A stretch of 57,332 bases of DNA from Lentisphaeria bacterium UBA1732 (GTDB taxonomy: Bacteria > Verrucomicrobiota > Lentisphaeria > Victivallales > UBA1829). The stretch covers positions 1 through 57,332 of the forward strand of contig DCIG01000075.1 in the NCBI GenBank assembly GCA_002315855.1, in the 5' to 3' direction. Both the position numbers and the translations under genes were made by a program. Positions 42,854 through 49,730 of this stretch are shown here, piece by piece. A model generated the notes under the pieces. It searched no databases and was not told the origin of the DNA. It saw nothing but the letters and a program-made list of their open reading frames with translations. How positions within the stretch are numbered: position 1 is the stretch's first letter; the number at the start of each line of letters is the position of its first letter.

Positions 42854-44734
42854 ATGAAAGTTTTTTCTTTTTCTCAACTTTTTCAACTTTTTTCTGCTCA
42901 GCACGTCTCCCCCGAAACTTTGGCTTTCCGTGTCTCATGGAAACGCACTTTGCTTGATTTGCTCGTCCTGGCTCTCTCCGGGGCCATGCTTACTCTGTCT
43001 TTCCCCGGCATGGACATCCCCGGTCTCCAATGGATTTCCGTCATCCCGTTGATTGCTCTTTGTCGTCCGGTTACGGTCCGGCGGGCCTTTGCCTATGGCA
43101 TGGTCTGGGGGTATTTCTGGAATCTCACTGCCACCTTTTTCCTCCGCGAGATTCATTGGGCGATCCCTTTCGCGTTTGGTGCGGTCTTAGGTGTATTCTA
43201 TGCTTTTTGGAGCATGTTGATTCCCGTCTTCTGCCGGAATCTTCTTTACCCTGCCGAAATCCGTGCCCGTGGCAGTGCCGCCGTTGCGGAATATCGTCTT
43301 TTCCGTGTTCGCGATGAATTTCTCACCGTCTTCGGGCTTGCCGCATGGTGGGTTCTCCTCGAATGGCTTCGCTCATGGATTTTCACGGGTTTCCCCTGGG
43401 GGCTCATTGGCATTTCCCTCTGGCGGAATCTCAACCTCATTCAGATTGCCGAATACACTGGCATTTACGGCCTTTGCTTCCTGATTGTTCTCATGAATCT
43501 TGCCCTTTGCTTTGGCGGGCTCCGCATCGTCTCCGGATTTGTGGTGAAGAGCAGATTTCTCCGTCCCTGCCCTCTTTACGCCGCCTTGCTTCTGATTGCG
43601 CTTTCGTCTGCTTTCGGGGCTCATGCCATGCTCAAATACACTCGTCTTTACCGCAATGACGATCATGTCCGGTACTTTTCCGTCGGCATTGTCCAGCCTG
43701 ACCTGTCCCAGCGGCGTTTCGGAGGCATGGACAGTATTCGCGAAGCTCTTCAGGTCTGCACTTCTCTCACGGAGAAACTCATTGCCGAAGACACCGTCGT
43801 GAAACAGCTCTCCCCCATCCCCGTGGGCGGCAAATCCTCCCGTCCCTCTCCCGAATCCATGCCTCTCGAACTCATTATCTGGCCTGAAACCGCCGTCCCG
43901 TCCGCCTATTACAATGGCGGCGACTTCCCGGAGGAATACCGCGCCACGGTCCGTTCTCTCACGAAAAAAGCAGGTATCCCGTTCCTCATCGGGACGCTCA
44001 CCTATGGAAACATCAAATCCAGCACGGACTATGAGATGTTCAACTCTGCTCTCTTGCTGAAACCTCTCGCCTCGCGCCCCCTCACTTTGGAAGCCGATTT
44101 CGTTGACAAATACGACAAAATCCACCTCGTTCCTTTCGGCGAGTTTATCCCCCTCAACAATACTTTCCCCATCATTGGCGAACTTACCGGCATGGGGCGC
44201 AACCTCACACGCGGAAAAGCCTTCCGCCCCGTTGACATCGCTCCCGGAATCCATGCCGGTATCCAAATCTGCTACGAAGACGTCTTCGCCTACGTGGACC
44301 GCGCACTCGTTCGCAATGGCGCAAATCTCCTGCTTGTCATTACAAACGATGCTTGGTATCCCGCCAGCACCGAACCCGTCCAGCATTACGCCAACTCTAT
44401 TCTCCGCTCCGTGGAAACCCGCCTCCCCATGATTCGTTGCGGCAACTCCAATTACAGCGTTGTCATTGATGCCGTCGGACGCACGGTCGATGCCGCCTCT
44501 CGTTCTTACGATGATACCGCCGGGCAGGTTCATCTCGACCCCGGCAGACAGATTTCCACACATGCGAAATTTGTTGTCCCTGTTCTGAATGACTCCGAAT
44601 ACCGTCCCACGTTCTATGTCGTCTACGGCAATCTCTTTGTCGCGCTTCTCGGCATTGTTTTCACCTTCGCCGTCATTGAAATAATCCTCCGTCAGCGCGA
44701 ATACACCCGCCTTTGCCTCAATCCGCCTGCATAA
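42854..44734 (+). CDS. lnt: Apolipoprotein N-acyltransferase
   Basis: 626-aa inner-membrane enzyme adding the third acyl chain to lipoproteins. N-terminal membrane helices (residues 30-260) precede a periplasmic nitrilase-like domain whose catalytic triad is visible: Glu in LIIWPETAVPS, Lys in KIHLVPFGEFIPL, and Cys in GIQICYEDVF. A C-terminal helix (LFVALLGIVFTFAVIEII) closes it. It is longer than the usual roughly 510 aa because the region before the nitrilase domain is extended. It matches the several predicted lipoproteins in the window. The next gene starts 4 bp later. Confidence 0.95.
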   Translation: MKVFSFSQLFQLFSAQHVSPETLAFRVSWKRTLLDLLVLALSGAMLTLSFPGMDIPGLQWISVIPLIALCRPVTVRRAFAYGMVWGYFWNLTATFFLREIHWAIPFAFGAVLGVFYAFWSMLIPVFCRNLLYPAEIRARGSAAVAEYRLFRVRDEFLTVFGLAAWWVLLEWLRSWIFTGFPWGLIGISLWRNLNLIQIAEYTGIYGLCFLIVLMNLALCFGGLRIVSGFVVKSRFLRPCPLYAALLLIALSSAFGAHAMLKYTRLYRNDDHVRYFSVGIVQPDLSQRRFGGMDSIREALQVCTSLTEKLIAEDTVVKQLSPIPVGGKSSRPSPESMPLELIIWPETAVPSAYYNGGDFPEEYRATVRSLTKKAGIPFLIGTLTYGNIKSSTDYEMFNSALLLKPLASRPLTLEADFVDKYDKIHLVPFGEFIPLNNTFPIIGELTGMGRNLTRGKAFRPVDIAPGIHAGIQICYEDVFAYVDRALVRNGANLLLVITNDAWYPASTEPVQHYANSILRSVETRLPMIRCGNSNYSVVIDAVGRTVDAASRSYDDTAGQVHLDPGRQISTHAKFVVPVLNDSEYRPTFYVVYGNLFVALLGIVFTFAVIEIILRQREYTRLCLNPPA

Positions 44735-44738
44735 TCAC

Positions 44739-46673
44739 ATGCCTTTTCCTGCATCCCTCACCGCTTTTTCTCCTCGCCGTCAGATAATTCTGTCGGTAGC
44801 TGTACTTGTGCTCCTTTGGCTTCTGCTCCGAGTGTTCACGCTTGGTTGGGATCTTCCCGCCATGGCCGAACATGCCCCCGACTGCGCTCCTCCTCAGCCG
44901 TCGCTCTCCGCTTACGATATGATGCAGGGGGACACGTTCAAATATCCGCCCCTCCAGTACCTCATTTACGCTGCCTTTGCCCCATCCCTTTCAAACACAT
45001 CCGATGTCCCTTCCCCTCGTGAAATTCTCTCCGTCACCTCTGCCCGTATCTTCGTTTTTCGCGTCATCAACTCACTGATGGAACTTGTTGTCATTCTACT
45101 GACTTTCTTTGCCGGCATCCTCTTTCTGAATCTCTCTCCTTTTCCGTCCGCCTCTGCCGCCGCGTTGCTGTGCATGTTGCAGCCCTTCATATTCTACTCT
45201 CATACCTCGAATATGGACATCCCCTGCGCTTGCTGGCTCACCGCCGCCGTTTTCACTGCCGCATTTGCCGAACGCCTCTCCCGTCATCACTCCTCATCCC
45301 ATTGGAAAATTTTCTCTCTTGATTTCCTTTGCGGCACGTTCATTGCCTTTGCGTTCTGCACGAAAGACCAGTCTTACGGTTATCTTGTCCTGCCTGCTTT
45401 TGCGCTTGTCATTCTCCGCAAACGCCGTGGCATGAATCTTCTTTCCGCCTGTTCTCCTCTGTTTCGCTGGGGTGTTTCGTTCATTCTGTTTACCTGCCTG
45501 ATTTACCTCATTCAATCCGGTTTTTCTCATCCTTTGGAACTTGCCCGCTGCCACTTCTCGTGGATTACAGGCTCCGGCAAAAACGATTTCATGGCTTACG
45601 GCTCATCCCTTCCGCAGCGTCTGATCCTCTTTTTCGCCGGCCTCTCGCACCTGGCGCAAGCTGCGGGGTATGCGCTTCTTCTTTTACTTGCGTTTTCTCT
45701 TTGGCTCCTCAATCGCGCACACAGATTCCGTCATTTCTCATCCTCTCCTGCCGCGCATCTCTTCTTCTGGCTTGCCGTCTCCTTTTGTTCTGCCGAACTC
45801 CTCCTTTTTCAGACGCTCCGCAATTCCCATATCCGCTACATGATTCCGTTTCTCCCGTGGCTTTGCCTTGGCTCTGTTCTTCTGCTTGCTCAAGCCTCAA
45901 AAAAAAGATTCTTCCTTTTCTTTCTTCCCTTTTTCCTGCTTCAGTCCGCCTCCTCCGCTCAGACTTTGTACAATCTTCGGCATTCCGTTGCCTCGAAAAC
46001 CCGCGATTTTGCCGTCTCTTATCATCTTGGCGAAACCGTTTCTGCCGCTTCCATGACCGCTTCCGCAGGTCAATTATTTTCCTATACGCCCGAAGCCCCT
46101 GTTTCTCGCGATGTCCTGAAATCCTGGCAGGCCTCTCAGTTTGTTTTTCATGACCTTCACATCCTCGATATTCCTCCCGATTCATTTTTCCTTCGCCTGT
46201 TTTCTCCTGATGTCCTTTTCGTCAGCACGGCGCGCTTCAGCTCGGATAACTCCATCCCATCCCTCCTGCAATCTTCCGGTTATTCCCTCGAAACGGTCAT
46301 TTCTCCGGACACAGTCATCCCTCAGTCCTGGCATTTCCCGCAGGAATCTCAGATGGTCTTCGTTTTATCTGCCGCACCCCGTCCCCTCATTGCGGATGAT
46401 TTCCGGCATCGTCCTTTGTCGGCTCAGATGATGGTGCTTGAATTCATTTTTACTCAAATCACGCCCATGGACGATATGTTGCGGCAGTTGGGCGGCGAAC
46501 TCGCCCCCGTCTCTTCGGAATCCCTGTCAGGGATTGTGTATTTCGATTTTCGTACTGTGAATTTGATGATACAGGCGTATACACTGGCGGGACGCACCTC
46601 GGATGCATCCGCCCTGAATGCTCTGTTTGAGGAGAAAAAATTACTCCCAAATCAGATGATTGATCCGCAGTAA
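44739..46673 (+). CDS. Multi-spanning glycosyltransferase (PMT/ArnT-like)
   Basis: 644 aa with about ten to twelve hydrophobic helices in residues 15-420. A first periplasmic loop has DTFKYPPLQYLIYA, the YPPxxY-type motif of GT39/GT83 enzymes that use polyprenyl-phosphate sugars. The C-terminal 200 residues are soluble and probably periplasmic. It would glycosylate a protein or lipid A in the envelope; the acceptor is unknown. It follows lnt by 4 bp. Its 3' end overlaps the convergent pqqD-like gene by 33 bp. Confidence 0.78.
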   Translation: MPFPASLTAFSPRRQIILSVAVLVLLWLLLRVFTLGWDLPAMAEHAPDCAPPQPSLSAYDMMQGDTFKYPPLQYLIYAAFAPSLSNTSDVPSPREILSVTSARIFVFRVINSLMELVVILLTFFAGILFLNLSPFPSASAAALLCMLQPFIFYSHTSNMDIPCACWLTAAVFTAAFAERLSRHHSSSHWKIFSLDFLCGTFIAFAFCTKDQSYGYLVLPAFALVILRKRRGMNLLSACSPLFRWGVSFILFTCLIYLIQSGFSHPLELARCHFSWITGSGKNDFMAYGSSLPQRLILFFAGLSHLAQAAGYALLLLLAFSLWLLNRAHRFRHFSSSPAAHLFFWLAVSFCSAELLLFQTLRNSHIRYMIPFLPWLCLGSVLLLAQASKKRFFLFFLPFFLLQSASSAQTLYNLRHSVASKTRDFAVSYHLGETVSAASMTASAGQLFSYTPEAPVSRDVLKSWQASQFVFHDLHILDIPPDSFFLRLFSPDVLFVSTARFSSDNSIPSLLQSSGYSLETVISPDTVIPQSWHFPQESQMVFVLSAAPRPLIADDFRHRPLSAQMMVLEFIFTQITPMDDMLRQLGGELAPVSSESLSGIVYFDFRTVNLMIQAYTLAGRTSDASALNALFEEKKLLPNQMIDPQ

Positions 46674-46898
46674 ATCGAGAAAATCATCGATTTCAGCTTC
46701 TGATGTCTCGGAAAATGTTTCTCCGCACGTCTCTTTCAGACGCTTGCTCAGTTCTTCGCGCGTTATTCCCATTTCGATTTGGCGCAGAATGAAAAGCGCC
46801 GTGGGATTCAGCTCGACTGATTCTCCCGTCTGGAAATTCACCAGAATATCTGCCCCGTTTAAATCGCGGCTCAATGTGTACATGGTGTTGAGTATCAT
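46641..46898 (-). CDS. PqqD-like peptide-binding protein
   Basis: 85 aa from the ATG at 46898, which overlaps the stop of the 78-aa ORF (ATGA). It has the PqqD/RRE pattern: DILVNFQTGESVELNPTALFILRQIEMGITREELSKRL, then an acidic helix and EIDDFLDLLRINHLI. PqqD-fold proteins bind leader peptides of ribosomally made peptides and hand them to a modifying enzyme; related orphans occur in HPr-rel-A and other systems. No radical-SAM maturase, PqqA or HprK-like gene is in the neighbourhood, so its partner is unknown. Confidence 0.75.
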   Translation of the reverse strand: MILNTMYTLSRDLNGADILVNFQTGESVELNPTALFILRQIEMGITREELSKRLKETCGETFSETSEAEIDDFLDLLRINHLIWE

Positions 46899-47131
46899 AC
46901 ACAACTCTTGTTGGATGCTTTTGCCGGAAAACAATCGTTGTCTTTCAGCTGGCGCATCATGAAATCCTTACTGGTCAAATAACTTGTTTCGTTCAGTCCG
47001 ATTTCAGATTCTGAATCCTTGTACTGGATTTGAAATGAATCTTCACGCAGTTGCCGGAAGTAGTTTGAGGGGACTGCTGGGAAAGTAACCACCCAAAACT
47101 CTCTTTCGGCAGATGCCGAAAAGTATTTCAT
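46895..47131 (-). CDS. Small ORF coupled to the PqqD-like gene
   Basis: 78 aa, MKYFSASAEREFWVVTFPAV at the start and a cysteine-containing tail (NDCFPAKASNKSCV). The stop overlaps the PqqD-like start, so it is probably translated. There is no signal peptide and no family I recognise. It could be the partner or substrate of the PqqD-like protein, or a second small chaperone. The ribosome site is poor (GTGAG). A copy of the dispersed element lies 16-30 bp upstream of its start codon. Confidence 0.5.
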   Translation of the reverse strand: MKYFSASAEREFWVVTFPAVPSNYFRQLREDSFQIQYKDSESEIGLNETSYLTSKDFMMRQLKDNDCFPAKASNKSCV

Positions 47132-47146
47132 AGCTCACGACAGAAC

Positions 47147-47161
47147 TTCTGAAATCAGCTC
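47147..47161 (+). repeat. Dispersed element copy (47.1 kb)
   Basis: TTCTGAAATCAGCTC, one mismatch to the consensus, between the kinase gene and the 78-aa ORF. Confidence 0.5.
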
Positions 47162-47477
47162 TATATATTATTTTACGGATAATTGCGAAAAAAAAAAGAG
47201 CAAATATCATGTTTTTATCAAAAGTTTTTAAAAAGTTTTTAAATGTTAATTCTTGAGTGATTCATGCTCGTTTTAGAATCATAAGAGGGTATCTCAATTC
47301 ATTCGGAATAAAAGTCTTTTTATGGATGTGCCAGAAGACCGTTTTGGTACTTTTGAAGATAGCGGTTTGATACACGCTCCTCGGAAAAGTACAAAACTGG
47401 ACTTTGTACAGACAAAATCAGCTCTTCTTCGAGATACCCTTGTATCGAATCTGTCTTGTGAAATGAGCTTTTTGAGC
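47162..47477. other. Structured A/T-rich intergenic region downstream of the kinase gene
   Basis: 316 bp, no convincing gene. GGGTATCTC (47288-47296) and GAGATACCC (47432-47440) form a perfect 9-bp inverted repeat enclosing about 135 bp. Inside is a hairpin GTACAAA/TTTGTAC (47390-47410) and a partial dispersed-element match (AAAATCAGCTC, 47415-47425). The kinase gene reads into it from the right. Confidence 0.45.
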
Positions 47478-49730
47478 TTATTTCATGTTTTTGATTTCTT
47501 CGATATAGTACCAGTCCTGACTTGGCAGGTAATAGTAGCAGAAGAGATGTTCTTCACGGCTTGTCGTCTGATCCTTGTGTTCCACCAGAACTTCTTTCCG
47601 CAGGACACCGCATTTCTGTTGTTTCATCTGCATGAACATGCCCTGATCCTGATACATGAGTTTCAGTGCGTCCTTGCGGGTCGGATCGGAGGTCGCCTCC
47701 TGGAACGCTTTTCCTGTGGATACGATGATGGTTCCGTCGGAAGTCATCAGTGTTTTATCATATACTTGGCTTCCTTTGTTTCCGTATACGTTCAGATGTT
47801 CCAGAATCCCCTTCAGGCGGATATCAATCCCGATGACCCCGATGAATTTCCCTTGCAGATCATACATGGCCATTCCGCATGTAATCAGGTATCCCGCTTC
47901 CAGTGTAGCCCCCGGATACGGCAGACTCCATACCATTTGGCCTTCTTTTTCCAATGCGGTGCTGTACCATGTCCTTTTGCGGGGATCGTAGTCATCGGCA
48001 TAATCGCCGCGTCCCGGCAGAATTGCGAATAACCCGTTCTCGAAACCGAAAAGAATATTATGGAATGGAAGTCCCGCCAGCCTCAGATATTCATTTTTCT
48101 TTTCTTCCGTATCGCATCCCGCTTCCTTGGGTATCTGGGAATAGAATGATTTCAGACACATCGGATGAAGCTGTCCCAGTCGTTCCAGTATGACGCGGTC
48201 TGCCTGGGTCGGCTTGCTGCAGTCCGGTGTCTTGTAGGCGAAATGCGCAAAATCCACCTTTCGGTGATACACCGATGAATACAGTGCCTGTTCCTCATAT
48301 TTCGTCCCCGAATTTGCGGATAAATCTTGTTCACTCACAAATTCTCTTGTCGACAGTTCTTTGGTCCCGTTCGGGGCGCATCCGTCTAAAAACAGATATT
48401 CCGCCATCAGGGAGGACAGACAGAACATGCTTTCCGCCATGCTTGTTTCGATATAGGTCGCAGTATCTTCGGTACCGCTGAAACATTGCTTTTGGAAATG
48501 TTCCATCTTGTTGATGCTTGCGATTCGCTTGACTTCGGAAACAACGGTATACGATACCGTCAGCACCAGCAGCAGAACCAGTGAAATGGAGGATGCCAGT
48601 GTAATGCGCCGGTGATGTCCGGCAAACGCAATTAATTTGCGCGACAGCATGTACGGATTGGCACTCGTTTCTTCGCCCGCAAGATACTTGCGCAGGTCTG
48701 CCGACAATTCACTGATATGCTGATAACGCTCTTCCCGGTTGAATGCCGTTGCTTTTGCGATGATTGCCTTCAGGTCTGCATCGATTTTGTACCCGAAACG
48801 ATGCACGGTTTCCGCGATTCTGCCTGTACGGATCAGGGCCAGTACTTCTTCATTGGTCGTCCCCATGTAGGCTTCCTGCAATGTTACGATTTCAAAGAGT
48901 ATCAGCCCCATTGTATACAGGTCGGCTCGCTGGTCGGTATGCTTTCCGAGGATCGCTTCAGGCGACAGAAATCTCGGCGTCCCCGCAATCATTGTCGGAC
49001 TTTTCCAGGTGGCGGAATCATAGCCCGGCTCATTGATTTCACGTGCGATTCCCCAGTCCATCACGTATGTTTCATGAAATTTCCCGATGATGATGTTTTC
49101 CGGCTTCAAATCGCAGTGGATAATCCCCCGGTTATGTGCATAATCCAGTCCGTCGCATACTTTCAGAAATACTTCCAGGCGGAACAGCAGCGACTTCCGT
49201 TCATCAAAGGTATCCACACCTTCCTGCCGGTACTGCACGCATACTTTTTCCAGATAGCTTTTCAGCGTCATCCCCTCGATTTTCTTCATCGTGATGTGCA
49301 GTCCGTCATCTTCATCCGTATTCAGAGAATAAATCGGTATGATGGACGGATGGCACAGCTGGGCCGTGATGGACGCTTCCTGCAAAAACATCGGCCTCGT
49401 ATTGGGGTCTTCTTTTTCCACTTCTTTTTTCAGTGTCTTGATGGCCACAAGTCGTTTCAGCGTCAGGTCTTTCCCTTCACGGATGATTCCCTGTCCGCCT
49501 TCTGCGAATACCTTCCCCACTTCGTATTCGCTCGTCAGATACGGCAGTTGTCTCGTCGTGGTTACAAATGCTATCTTCTGTTCCTCTTCCGGCATTTTTG
49601 CCGATTCCAGCGCGGAATCAATATCGATCATCTGGGTGCGTATCGCAAAACTGGTCAGCGTTTTCCGGTTGTTTTGTCTCGTAAAGCCTTTGTGCTTTTG
49701 TTCTGGTTGGGAAGAAATACTCATTTTCAT
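47478..49730 (-). CDS. Ser/Thr protein kinase with transmembrane Cache sensor
   Basis: 750 aa from the ATG at 49730, which overlaps the upstream stop (ATGA) and has the ribosome site AGAGGAG. N-terminal tail (1-65), then a Hanks-type kinase domain: Gly loop AEGGQG, Lys98 in VAIK, HCDLKPEN (Asp207, Asn212) and DWG (Asp225). The RD arginine is Cys and DFG is DWG, but catalytic residues are intact. A membrane helix (about 398-420) leads to a periplasmic double-Cache domain with DPRKRTWYSTAL and MAMYDLQGKFIGVIGIDI. It therefore senses a small ligand outside and phosphorylates inside. Confidence 0.88.
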   Translation of the reverse strand: MKMSISSQPEQKHKGFTRQNNRKTLTSFAIRTQMIDIDSALESAKMPEEEQKIAFVTTTRQLPYLTSEYEVGKVFAEGGQGIIREGKDLTLKRLVAIKTLKKEVEKEDPNTRPMFLQEASITAQLCHPSIIPIYSLNTDEDDGLHITMKKIEGMTLKSYLEKVCVQYRQEGVDTFDERKSLLFRLEVFLKVCDGLDYAHNRGIIHCDLKPENIIIGKFHETYVMDWGIAREINEPGYDSATWKSPTMIAGTPRFLSPEAILGKHTDQRADLYTMGLILFEIVTLQEAYMGTTNEEVLALIRTGRIAETVHRFGYKIDADLKAIIAKATAFNREERYQHISELSADLRKYLAGEETSANPYMLSRKLIAFAGHHRRITLASSISLVLLLVLTVSYTVVSEVKRIASINKMEHFQKQCFSGTEDTATYIETSMAESMFCLSSLMAEYLFLDGCAPNGTKELSTREFVSEQDLSANSGTKYEEQALYSSVYHRKVDFAHFAYKTPDCSKPTQADRVILERLGQLHPMCLKSFYSQIPKEAGCDTEEKKNEYLRLAGLPFHNILFGFENGLFAILPGRGDYADDYDPRKRTWYSTALEKEGQMVWSLPYPGATLEAGYLITCGMAMYDLQGKFIGVIGIDIRLKGILEHLNVYGNKGSQVYDKTLMTSDGTIIVSTGKAFQEATSDPTRKDALKLMYQDQGMFMQMKQQKCGVLRKEVLVEHKDQTTSREEHLFCYYYLPSQDWYYIEEIKNMK

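Noticed and set aside
43373..44563. 396-codon antisense frame within lnt
   Set aside because: Lnt has all three catalytic residues in its own frame; the antisense product resembles nothing.
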